A DNA stretch of 64,000 bases from Armatimonadota bacterium. GTDB taxonomy: Bacteria > Armatimonadota > Zipacnadia > Zipacnadales > JABUFB01. The notes beneath the pieces were generated by a model. That model had not been told where the DNA came from. It worked only from the letters and a program-made list of their open reading frames with translations, and did no database searches. Below, piece after piece: positions 50,683 through 58,342 of this stretch. A program made the translations under genes and the position numbers. Where the stretch lies: the NCBI GenBank assembly GCA_013314775.1, contig JABUFB010000016.1, positions 1-64,000 on the forward strand, written 5' to 3'. Numbering within the stretch: the stretch's first letter is position 1; every line of letters starts with the position of its first letter.

Positions 50683-51308
50683 CCGGGCGCTTTGTCGTGA
50701 TCGACGGGGGAGAGGGCTGCGGCAAGTCCACTCAGATCCAGCTTCTCGCCGAGCACCTGCGGGCTCTCGGCCATGTGGTCAGGGTTACTCGCGAGCCGGG
50801 GGGAACCCCGGTGGGCGAGCGCATCCGCGCCCTGCTCCTGGACCCAGCGCACCCGGAGATGGACCCGATTACCGAGGTCCTGCTGTTCTGTGCTTCGCGG
50901 GCCCAGCATTGCCGCGAACTGATCCTGCCGGCTCTGGAACGCGGCGAGATCGTGCTCTGTGACCGATTCTCCGAGTCTACCGCCGCATATCAGGGATTTG
51001 CGGGCGGGTTGGGCTTCGACATCGTGAGCCAGGTGAACGATGTTGCCACCGGCGGACTGGAGCCTGACCTGCTGGTGATCCTGGACCTCGACCCGATAGT
51101 CGGCCTGCGACGGAAGGCCGGCGAACATGCCCACAACGCCGACCGCATTGAGCAGCTGTCGCTGGACTTCCACCAGCGGGTCCGCGAGGGCTTCCTGGAA
51201 TACGCGCGGATGTACCCCGGCTTCACACGTATTGTGGATGCCTCGGCGCCGGCGGACGTAGTACATGAGGTGCTACGGGGGTTGGTGGCTGAACTGCTGC
51301 AAAGTTGA
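50679..51308 (+). CDS. tmk: Thymidylate kinase
   Basis: 209 residues. Phosphorylates dTMP to dTDP with ATP. P-loop VIDGGEGCGKSTQIQLL, DR(F/Y) motif in LCDRFSESTAAYQG, TREPGGTPVGERIR (dTMP-binding R) and the lid region DLDPIVGLRRKAGEHAHNADRIEQ. Size is normal. It overlaps the R3H-ATPase gene by four bases, so it is translationally coupled to it, and lies upstream of holB, a common arrangement (tmk-holB). Confidence 0.96.
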   Translation: MTGRFVVIDGGEGCGKSTQIQLLAEHLRALGHVVRVTREPGGTPVGERIRALLLDPAHPEMDPITEVLLFCASRAQHCRELILPALERGEIVLCDRFSESTAAYQGFAGGLGFDIVSQVNDVATGGLEPDLLVILDLDPIVGLRRKAGEHAHNADRIEQLSLDFHQRVREGFLEYARMYPGFTRIVDASAPADVVHEVLRGLVAELLQS

Positions 51309-51473
51309 TTCGCCGTGAGTGAGCCGGGCAATCGGGCCTGGCAACCCTTTGTCCCTGCGCTTGCGTCGCTTCCAGCCGCGACCAAGGACAGGGCCTGGTC
51401 GCCCCCTATGGCGAGGCGGGGTGAAGCTCCCGCCCGTCATCACTACGCAATTGCCAGGCACCAACTGAGAGCC

Positions 51474-52601
51474 ATGTCCTTCTCGAGCATCATCGGTCTC
51501 GAACAACCCATCGCCGTGCTGAGCCGGGCGATCCAGTCCGGGCGGGTCTCCCATGCCTACTTGTTCCACGGGCCGCCCAGCATCGGCAAGACTCTCCTGG
51601 CGCGGGAGTTCGCAAAGACCCTCAACTGTGAGGCCACGCTGGACGGTAGTGTGGATTGCTGCGACGTGTGCTCCAGCTGCACGCGCATCGACCGCGACGC
51701 CCATCCTGATGTGCATCTCGTCCGGCCCCTGGCGAAAGTGCAGGCCGATGAGGAGGACGGGGGTGCGGATGTGGTCATTGAGGGCGCGCTCATCACCACC
51801 GACCAGATCAAGGACGTCGTGGTGGACGCGAACCTCAAGGCGACCCAGGCGCGGCGCAAGGTGTTTATCATCAGTTGCGCCGAAGCAATGAACCCGCAAG
51901 CCGCCAACCGCCTGCTGAAGACCCTGGAGGAGCCGCCGCCGGGTACCACGTTGGTTCTGACCACCCAGAATCTGTCCACGCTTCTGCCCACGATTCTGTC
52001 GCGCTGCCAGATGATCAAATGCCAGCCTCCGGCGCTGTCCGAAGCCGGGATGGCGCTGATTGCGCGTTACCCGGAGCGCGATCCGGGGCTGATCCGTTCG
52101 GTGGTCGCCCTGTCCGGCGGGCGCATAGGTTGGGCGCTGAACCTGCTGCAGCACCCGGCGGCGCTGGAGTTACGGAATAACCTGCTGGACACCGCCGCTT
52201 CATTGCCCAAACGGGACTGGTTCGAAGGCATGGCGTTGGGAGAGAAATTGATCCAGGCCGCCGAAGAGTGGTGGCTTGCCACCGAAGAGTCGGAGTTCGC
52301 CGAGAAGGCCCTCAAAGCCAGCCGCGATCGGGTCTGCCGCACGCGCATGAACGAAGTGCTGAACATCCTGCTCACGTGGTTCCGCGACCTTGCCCTGCTC
52401 ACGTCCGGCGGGCCCAACGACCTGCTCATCAACGCCGACCGGTCCGAACAGCTGGCCGCAGTTGCCTCCCGCAGCAGCCTGAGCCGGGTGAGCGAGGCCT
52501 GCCGGGACATTGAGCAGGCGCGCAGGGAGTTCCGGGGCAACGCGAACCTGCGCCTTACCGCCGAGGTACTCGCATTCAAGCTTATCCGCGCCTCCCGCTG
52601 A
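51474..52601 (+). CDS. holB: DNA polymerase III subunit delta'
   Basis: 375 residues. Clamp-loader AAA+ subunit. Motifs: SSIIGLEQPIAVLSRAIQSGRVSHAYLFHGPPSIGKTLLAREFAK (P-loop), a zinc knuckle with NCEATLDGSVDCCDVCSSCTRI, DVHLVRP, KVFIISCAEAMNPQAANRLLKTLEEPPPGTTLVLTT (sensor 1 and the SRC motif in ILSRCQMIK). Unlike the E. coli protein the P-loop is intact, as in many other phyla. ATG 51474 is where homology begins; the frame is open to 51315 but the extra 53 residues are not conserved. It is 165 bp after tmk. Confidence 0.93.
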   Translation: MSFSSIIGLEQPIAVLSRAIQSGRVSHAYLFHGPPSIGKTLLAREFAKTLNCEATLDGSVDCCDVCSSCTRIDRDAHPDVHLVRPLAKVQADEEDGGADVVIEGALITTDQIKDVVVDANLKATQARRKVFIISCAEAMNPQAANRLLKTLEEPPPGTTLVLTTQNLSTLLPTILSRCQMIKCQPPALSEAGMALIARYPERDPGLIRSVVALSGGRIGWALNLLQHPAALELRNNLLDTAASLPKRDWFEGMALGEKLIQAAEEWWLATEESEFAEKALKASRDRVCRTRMNEVLNILLTWFRDLALLTSGGPNDLLINADRSEQLAAVASRSSLSRVSEACRDIEQARREFRGNANLRLTAEVLAFKLIRASR

Positions 52602-52628
52602 TAGTGGAGGCGGTCAGGGGACAGTACC

Positions 52629-52946
52629 GTGACTTCGCGCAACCATGAACGCGGACTTACCGCGAGCCAGAAACGCACCTTGCTTTGGATGCCCGCCGTT
52701 GGCCTGTGGCTTGTGCTTTTTCTGGTCGCCAAGAACCCCGAAGGCGGGCGTGACTGGTCCAGCCTTCTGCTTCTTGGAGCATTCGGCACCGTTGCCTACG
52801 TGATCGTATGGGCCGGTCTGATGCGTCTTACAGATGCAAAGAAGAGAGCGGCGGAGAAAGGGACCGCACCGAAATCCCGCGCGGAAGCGATTTACGGCCC
52901 GAAGCACGCGGACGAGGCGGATGACTCGGGGGCATCGGACGAGTAG
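52629..52946 (+). CDS. Small two-span membrane protein
   Basis: 105 residues. Two predicted membrane helices (LLWMPAVGLWLVLFLVAKN and WSSLLLLGAFGTVAYVIVWAGLM) separated by a short polar loop, then a basic and acidic tail (DAKKRAAEKGTAPKSRAEAIYGPKHADEADDSGASDE). No family recognised. GTG 52629 is preceded by AGGGGA at about nine bases. It follows holB by 27 bp and probably belongs to the same operon. The 207 bp after it hold a palindromic repeat and no gene. Confidence 0.6.
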   Translation: MTSRNHERGLTASQKRTLLWMPAVGLWLVLFLVAKNPEGGRDWSSLLLLGAFGTVAYVIVWAGLMRLTDAKKRAAEKGTAPKSRAEAIYGPKHADEADDSGASDE

Positions 52947-52979
52947 TCGTGGGCGTTGCTGGACTGACTGGCGACTGCG

Positions 52980-53050
52980 GGTGGTCGCGAAAGAGTGCCT
53001 GTACCCAGGCGCCGCCGGCGTGCCGATGCCCCGAACCGGGTACTGGCACG
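52980..53050 (+). repeat. Dispersed palindromic repeat, copy 2
   Basis: GTGCCTGTACCC (52995-53006) and GGGTACTGGCAC (53038-53049) are inverted copies with one mismatch; CCCCGAACCGGG lies inside as in copy 1 (45575-45650). It is located between the small membrane protein gene and mutS2. No T-run. Confidence 0.6.
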
Positions 53051-53153
53051 CATGTCGCAGACGGCAGCGAAGCGCCATGCCAGTCCCCGGGTTTATCCGC
53101 CTTCAGGCTTCGCACTCCCCAAGACCAATTCCGCCCCATGATGGGCATGTAAA

Positions 53154-55562
53154 ATGGACGAACGAACCCTACGCGTACTGGAATACGACAAGATCAAGGC
53201 GATGCTGGCCGCCTGTGCGGCATCGTCCCTGGGCAAGCGCCGCGCCGAAGCCCTCCAGCCCCGCACTGACCTGCGCTGGATTGAAGACCGCCTCGCTGAA
53301 ACCACCGAGATGCGCCGCCTCATGGAGCGCTTCGGACAGCCGCCTTTCGGCGGTCTGACTGACGTCAGCGAATTCATCGCCCGCGCCCGGGTTCAAGGGA
53401 TCCTCGACCCCGAGGAACTCCTGCGAGTCAGCGACTTTCTGCGCTGCTCCCGCCGCATGCGCGAGTACCTGGAACGCGGAGCCGATCTTGCCCCACGCCT
53501 GGCACTGCTGGGCGACAGCTTGATCGCGCGCCCCGAGATTGAGGACGAGATTACCCGTTGCGTCGACGATAACGCCAACGTCCGCACCAGCGCTTCGCCC
53601 GAGCTTCAGCGCCTCAGCGCCCAGGCGGAGATACTCGAGCGCCGGGTGCGTGATCGCATCGAGAGCATCTTGCGCCGGGAGACCGACCGAGGCACGCTGC
53701 AGGAGCCGGTGATCGTCCAGCGCGAGGGCCGTTTCTGCCTGCCTGTCCAGTCCGGCGCGCAAGGGCGCTTCAAGGGCATCATCCACGACCGTTCCGACAG
53801 TGGCGCCACTGTGTTCATGGAGCCGCTGGAGGTCGTCGAGGTCGGCAACGAACTGCGCGAGACGTACCTGCGTATTGAGGACGAAGTCGAGCGCATACTG
53901 CGAGACATCACCGCGCGCATCGGGTCATTCGCGTCGGAGCTCGATGAGAACCTCCGGGCGCTGGGGGTCGTGGACTTCATCGGCGCACGGGCGTCCCTTG
54001 CCGCGAAGATGATGGCCAATCCCGCGAAGATCATCCCCACGGCACGGATGAACCTGCGCGGCGCGCGGCATCCCCTGATCCAGGGCAACGTGGTCCCGCT
54101 AGACATCTGGCTGGGCGACGAGTTCACGACCCTCATCATCACCGGCCCCAATACCGGCGGAAAGACCGTCACACTCAAGACCGTGGGCCTGTGCGCATTG
54201 ATGACCCAAAGCGGCCTGCACATTCCTGCCGATCCGGGCTCGGTCATGCCGGTGTGGGAGTATGTCTATGCGGACATCGGCGATGAGCAGAGCATTGAGC
54301 AGTCCCTCTCCACTTTCAGCAGCCACATGACCCAGATCGTGAAGATCATCAACCGCATCCAGGCCCACAAACGCCGGACTAGTCGCGCACGCGCCGAGGA
54401 AAACGACGTGCGCGCCCTGGTGCTTCTCGATGAATTGGGAGCGGGCACCGACCCCACCGAAGGCGCTGCTTTGGCCAAAGCGATCCTCACGGAACTACAC
54501 GAATCCGGCTGCCGCACCCTCGCAACCACGCACTACAATGAGCTGAAGGCCTTCGCCTACTCCACGGAGGGGATGCAGAACGCTTCCGTGGAGTTCGACG
54601 TGAAGACCCTGCGGCCCACGTATCGCCTGCGAATCGGTCACGCGGGCTCCAGCAATGCATTCGAGATCGCTCAGCGGCTTGGGCTTGCGCGGAGCATCGT
54701 CCGCCGGGGTCGCGCGTTTCTCACCGACGAGCAGTACCGGTTCGACCAGGCGGTCTCCGAAGTGGAGCGCCAGCGCCGGGCCCTCATGGACCAGACCCGC
54801 GAAGCGGCATCCACCCAGCGTGACCTGGAGCGATTGCGCGAACAGTACGAGAAGGACCTGGCGAAGCTTGAGGGCAGGCGGAGACAGGCACTCGAGGAGG
54901 GGTTCGCTGAAGCCGAGGCCATCATCCGCCGGGCCGAAGAGGACGCACGCCGGATCATCGCCGAACTCCAGAGGCAGACGCGGCAATCCAAGCTCACCCA
55001 GCAGGGGCGGGAGGAACTGGCCGAACTGCGCCGGGCTACCCAGCGCAAAGCAGCGGAGGCCCTGGAGCGCATGGCCCCTCAGAAGCCTGCGGAGGAAGAA
55101 GAACCGGGGCTGACGGAGGTCCTCATGGGGGATACGGTGCACGTGGCATCCCTGGGCAAGGACGGCGTGGTCACCGAGATCCCGAAGGACGGAGTGGCGC
55201 GGGTTCAGGTGGGCAATCTCAATATCGAGACGCCCTTCGCGAACCTGCGGCCTGCCCATCAGCCCCCGGATCGCGCAGCCGAGGAGCTTGCCCAGCGCAT
55301 GCAGACCCGCAAGGTATTCTCGGTGCCCCGCGAGATCGACATCCGAGGAGCAACGGTAGACGAGGCGATCCTCGACCTGGAGCGGTATATTGACGACGCG
55401 GTGCTGGCGCGCTTCCCGATGGTGCGGATCGTGCACGGTAAAGGCACAGGAGCGTTGAGGCAGGGAGTTCACGAGTTTCTGAAGAAACACAAACAGGTGC
55501 GCAGCTTTCAGCTTGCGGACCACGAGTCAGGCGGCGAAGGCGCGACGGAAGTGTATTTTTGA
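53154..55562 (+). CDS. mutS2: Endonuclease MutS2
   Basis: 802 residues, full length. N-terminal MutS-like core and levers, ATPase with Walker A TGPNTGGKTVTLKTVGL near 335-350, Walker B LVLLDELGAGTDPTEGAALAKAIL and ATTHYNELKAFAY, a coiled coil at about 520-640 rich in Arg/Glu/Gln, a KOW-like segment (GDTVHVASLGKDGVV), and a C-terminal Smr endonuclease domain (IDIRGATVDEAILDLERYIDDAV, RIVHGKGTGALRQGVHEFL). MutS2 suppresses recombination and, in Bacillus, rescues collided ribosomes. ATG 53154 has no strong ribosome site. Its stop codon is the first base triplet of the REP array that follows. Confidence 0.97.
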   Translation: MDERTLRVLEYDKIKAMLAACAASSLGKRRAEALQPRTDLRWIEDRLAETTEMRRLMERFGQPPFGGLTDVSEFIARARVQGILDPEELLRVSDFLRCSRRMREYLERGADLAPRLALLGDSLIARPEIEDEITRCVDDNANVRTSASPELQRLSAQAEILERRVRDRIESILRRETDRGTLQEPVIVQREGRFCLPVQSGAQGRFKGIIHDRSDSGATVFMEPLEVVEVGNELRETYLRIEDEVERILRDITARIGSFASELDENLRALGVVDFIGARASLAAKMMANPAKIIPTARMNLRGARHPLIQGNVVPLDIWLGDEFTTLIITGPNTGGKTVTLKTVGLCALMTQSGLHIPADPGSVMPVWEYVYADIGDEQSIEQSLSTFSSHMTQIVKIINRIQAHKRRTSRARAEENDVRALVLLDELGAGTDPTEGAALAKAILTELHESGCRTLATTHYNELKAFAYSTEGMQNASVEFDVKTLRPTYRLRIGHAGSSNAFEIAQRLGLARSIVRRGRAFLTDEQYRFDQAVSEVERQRRALMDQTREAASTQRDLERLREQYEKDLAKLEGRRRQALEEGFAEAEAIIRRAEEDARRIIAELQRQTRQSKLTQQGREELAELRRATQRKAAEALERMAPQKPAEEEEPGLTEVLMGDTVHVASLGKDGVVTEIPKDGVARVQVGNLNIETPFANLRPAHQPPDRAAEELAQRMQTRKVFSVPREIDIRGATVDEAILDLERYIDDAVLARFPMVRIVHGKGTGALRQGVHEFLKKHKQVRSFQLADHESGGEGATEVYF

Positions 55563-55907
55563 GGCGCCCTGAATCCACCAGCTGACGCTGGTGGCAATCC
55601 GCTTCCGCCCCCTGCGGGGGCTGTACGGCGGAGACGGATGCCGCGACGAGTCGGCGGACGCTGGCAAAACGCGCCGGGCTTGTGTCGTTGACCGTGTCCT
55701 TCGAGCCCCGACAGGGGCGCGAGCCCTTTGCCACCAGCGTGAGCTGGTGGACACTGGTGAGTTGCGGCGCGGCTGCGGCCTGATCGTCGCCTTGCGCCTT
55801 CGAGCCCCGACAGGGGCGCGAGCCCTTTGCCACCAGCGTGAGCTGGTGGGTTCTGGCGTGATCAACTATCCTGACTAAGCCCCGACAGGGGCGACAGAGG
55901 GGCGAGT
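55563..55907. repeat. Left REP array of the RAYT locus
   Basis: Contains CCACCAGC-TGAC-GCTGGTGG (55575-55594) and two inverted forms CCACCAGC-GTGA-GCTGGTGG (55731-55750 and 55830-55849), the latter two exactly 99 bp apart. CCCCGACAGGGG occurs near 55706, 55804 and 55880. About 290 bp of this array are repeated in direct orientation at 56382-56672 with few differences apart from a central variable piece (55648-55698). Confidence 0.85.
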
Positions 55908-56393
55908 ATGCCGGGGGCCTACTCCAGCCTCCACTACCATATCGTGTTCAGTACGAAGGACCGCCGTCCCTGGCTCGCAGACGCAGGCGCGCGGTCCCGT
56001 CTCTGGGACTACATTGGCGGCATCCTGAAGAACATCGGTTGCATTCCACTCCGCGTTGGCGGCACCGCAGATCACGTGCATGTTCTGTGCAGCATCCCGA
56101 GGACGAGAGCCGTCGCAGATGCAGTTCGCGACATCAAGGCAAACTCATCCCGATGGCTGCGAGAGGCGTCCCCCGAGCTATCCGGGTTTGGGTGGCAGGA
56201 AGCGTACGCGATCTTCACGGTAGGGATCAGCGGGCTTGAACGCAATGCCAGCTATATTGACCGCCAGGAGGAACATCACCGCGTGCGCAGCTTTGATGAT
56301 GAACTGGCGGCATTTCTCCGGCGTCACGGGATCGAGATGGAGAGGTGGTCTGCCGCCCCTGACGGGGCTCATGAGGGTGATGAGGCGCCCTGA
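55908..56393 (+). CDS. REP-associated tyrosine transposase (RAYT, IS200-like)
   Basis: 161 residues, a complete Y1 transposase domain. N-terminus SSLHYHIVFSTKDRRPWL, the HUH metal motif H56-V-H58 in GGTADHVHVLCSIP, and the catalytic tyrosine Y116 in NASYIDRQEEHHRVRSFDDEL, where the HH after the tyrosine is typical of RAYTs. The enzyme nicks single-stranded DNA at palindromic REP sequences. The last four residues are encoded inside the right repeat array, so the gene ends within the repeat. Ribosome site GAGGGG before ATG 55908. Flanked by two long direct repeats rich in palindromes; the frame is intact, so it may be active. Confidence 0.9.
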   Translation: MPGAYSSLHYHIVFSTKDRRPWLADAGARSRLWDYIGGILKNIGCIPLRVGGTADHVHVLCSIPRTRAVADAVRDIKANSSRWLREASPELSGFGWQEAYAIFTVGISGLERNASYIDRQEEHHRVRSFDDELAAFLRRHGIEMERWSAAPDGAHEGDEAP

Positions 56394-56672
56394 ATCCACC
56401 AGCTGACGCTGGTGGCAATTCGCTTCCGCCCCCTGCGGGGGCTGTACGGCGGAGACGGATGCCGCGGTGCGTCTTGCGAATGCTGACAGGGAGGCACGGG
56501 GCCGTGCCCTTCGCCGTGGCCTTCGAGCCCCGACAGGGGCGCCAGCCCTTTGCCACCAGCGTGAGCTGGTGGACACTGGTGAGTTGCGGCGCGGCTGCGG
56601 CCTGATCGTCGCCTTGCGCCTTCGAGCCCCGACAGGGGCGCCAGCCCTTTGCCACCAGCGTGAGCTGGTGGA
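56382..56672. repeat. Right REP array of the RAYT locus
   Basis: Direct repeat of 55561-55849, offset about 821 bp. Palindromes at 56396-56415, 56553-56572 and 56652-56671, and CCCCGACAGGGG near 56529 and 56629. The two arrays differ by a handful of bases (for instance GGGGCGCG versus GGGGCGCC) and by an unrelated 50-bp stretch in the middle. Confidence 0.85.
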
Positions 56673-56711
56673 TTGCGGCCCCTACCTCCAAACAAGGAGA
56701 TGATGTCTTCT

Positions 56712-57245
56712 ATGCTCACCATCGACCGGGACCACGAAGTCGACGCTGTACTCGAGGTCGCCCGCCGTATGTGCGCCGCTGCGCGAACCGCGCCCAAGGC
56801 ACGCGGCGCTGACAACATCGTCACCGCGATCCTCACCGATGGGCCTGAGAAAGACCGCCTCATGGCCGAGATGAGACGCTATGGAGAGCAGATCGAAGCC
56901 CCGTTCTTCGCCAGGGACGCCGAAAACCTGGGCAATGCCGAGGCCTGCGTCATCATCGGCACACGCCTGCAGCGCCTGGGTATTCCGGGCTGCAATCTCT
57001 GCGGGTTCAATGGCTGCGAGGAGTGCGCAAAGGCCGAAGCACGGTGTTCGTACAATGCCGGGGACCTGGGCATCGCCCTGGGAAGCGCCGCCAGTGTTGC
57101 TGCGGACTGTCGCATTGATTGCAGAATCATGTACACTATCGGCATCAGCGCCGTGAACATCGGGCTGCTTGGGCCGGATGTGAAGATCGCCCACGGCATC
57201 CCGCTGTCTGTGAAGGGGAAGAACATTTTCTTCGACCGCAAGTAG
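56712..57245 (+). CDS. DUF2148 ferredoxin-like protein
   Basis: 177 residues. It matches the DUF2148 pattern: a helical N-terminus (EVDAVLEVARRMCAAARTAPKARGADNI), then FARDAENLGNAEACVIIGTR, a cysteine cluster NLCGFNGCEECAKAEARC that could bind an iron-sulfur centre, and VAADCRIDCRIMYTIGISA. In other genomes such genes accompany Fe-S and methyl-transfer enzymes. AAGGAG at 56694-56699 lies 12 bases before ATG 56712; ATG 56700 and 56703 are too close to it. It precedes a URO-D-fold gene by 31 bp, probably in one operon. Confidence 0.82.
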   Translation: MLTIDRDHEVDAVLEVARRMCAAARTAPKARGADNIVTAILTDGPEKDRLMAEMRRYGEQIEAPFFARDAENLGNAEACVIIGTRLQRLGIPGCNLCGFNGCEECAKAEARCSYNAGDLGIALGSAASVAADCRIDCRIMYTIGISAVNIGLLGPDVKIAHGIPLSVKGKNIFFDRK

Positions 57246-57276
57246 GTCTCGCGAAAACCGGTCCGGCAGGTGCCAA

Positions 57277-58266
57277 ATGACATCCAGGGAGATCGTCACT
57301 CGCGCCATCGAGTTCGGCCGACCCGAACGCATCCCCATCCGGTTCGGAACCCTCGGGTTGGATGACACCTTCGGTGTGGGCCTTCAGCCGGCTGCGGGCT
57401 GGGAACCCATTTGTCCGCGCGCCGACGAATGGGGCGTGGTCTGGACCCCGGCACCCGAGGGCATCACGAACATGGGCCAGCCCCACGGGCACAACCTCAC
57501 CTCCTGGGACCTGCTGGACGAGGTCCCCTTCCCCGACCCCCACGACGACAACCGCTATGCCGCCATCGAACCGCGTCTCGCCGAGGCCGGGGACAAGTAC
57601 GTCATGGTCGGCTGCGGGTTCACCTTCTTCGAGCGCATGCACTATATGCGGGGAATGTCCGAGCTTCTGGTGGACCTCTACGAAAACCCCACCAAAGTCC
57701 ATGAACTGGCCGAACGCGTGATCGCTTTCCCTATCGGCGTGGCGCGGGAGATCGGCAGGCGGTTCCGGGGGCGCATCCACGGCTTCGCGATGACCGACGA
57801 CTGGGGCACACAGCAGGCGGCCTTCACCAGCCTGCCCATGTTCCGCGAGTTCTTCAAACCCTACTACAAGCGGCTGTTCGCCGCGATCCACGATGCCGGG
57901 ATGCACGCCTGGATGCACTCGTGTGGCCACGTGAACGACATCGTGGGCGAGTGGATCGACTGCGATCTGGACGTGGTAAACCTGCAGCAGCCCACGAACC
58001 TGGGAATCGAGGAGATGGGCCGGCGCTACCGGGGTAAGATCTGCTTCGAGAGTCTGTGCGATATCCAGATGACCCTCCCGCACAAGGGTCCAGACGAAAT
58101 CCGCGAGGAGGCCCGGATGCTCATCGAGCACTGGGCCACGCCCGAAGGCGGGTTCGTGCTGAGCGACTACGGTGACGGCGCGGCTATCGGAGTGCCCATC
58201 GAGAAGAAGCGCATCATGCTGGAGGCATTCATCGAACTCGCGGCGCCGGGGGTCGACGTACCCTGA
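57277..58266 (+). CDS. URO-D-fold methyltransferase-like protein (first copy)
   Basis: 329 residues. Sequence features of the uroporphyrinogen decarboxylase/MtaA-MtbA superfamily: FGRPERIPIRFG at the start, YVMVGCGFTFFERMHYMRG, FKPYYKRLFAAIHDAGMHAWMHSCGHVNDIV (the H-x-C-G zinc motif of the corrinoid:CoM-type methyltransferases) and VVNLQQPTNLGIEEMGRR. True HemE lacks this H-x-C-G, so a methyl transfer or demethylation role is more likely. These proteins are strongly expanded in Armatimonadota and Planctomycetes. It sits 31 bp after the DUF2148 gene; a second paralogue is at 62016. No strong ribosome site. Confidence 0.8.
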   Translation: MTSREIVTRAIEFGRPERIPIRFGTLGLDDTFGVGLQPAAGWEPICPRADEWGVVWTPAPEGITNMGQPHGHNLTSWDLLDEVPFPDPHDDNRYAAIEPRLAEAGDKYVMVGCGFTFFERMHYMRGMSELLVDLYENPTKVHELAERVIAFPIGVAREIGRRFRGRIHGFAMTDDWGTQQAAFTSLPMFREFFKPYYKRLFAAIHDAGMHAWMHSCGHVNDIVGEWIDCDLDVVNLQQPTNLGIEEMGRRYRGKICFESLCDIQMTLPHKGPDEIREEARMLIEHWATPEGGFVLSDYGDGAAIGVPIEKKRIMLEAFIELAAPGVDVP

Positions 58267-58342
58267 GGCCGCCGGAAGCCTTTGCTGTCAGTCCACGCGG
58301 GTGACACACCGATCGCCGGGGGGCAAGAGGGGTGTGATCTCG

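Noticed and set aside
55563-56672. CRISPR array
   Set aside because: Repeats are palindromic, unevenly spaced, partly inverted and framed around a RAYT; there are no unique spacers of constant length and no cas genes.
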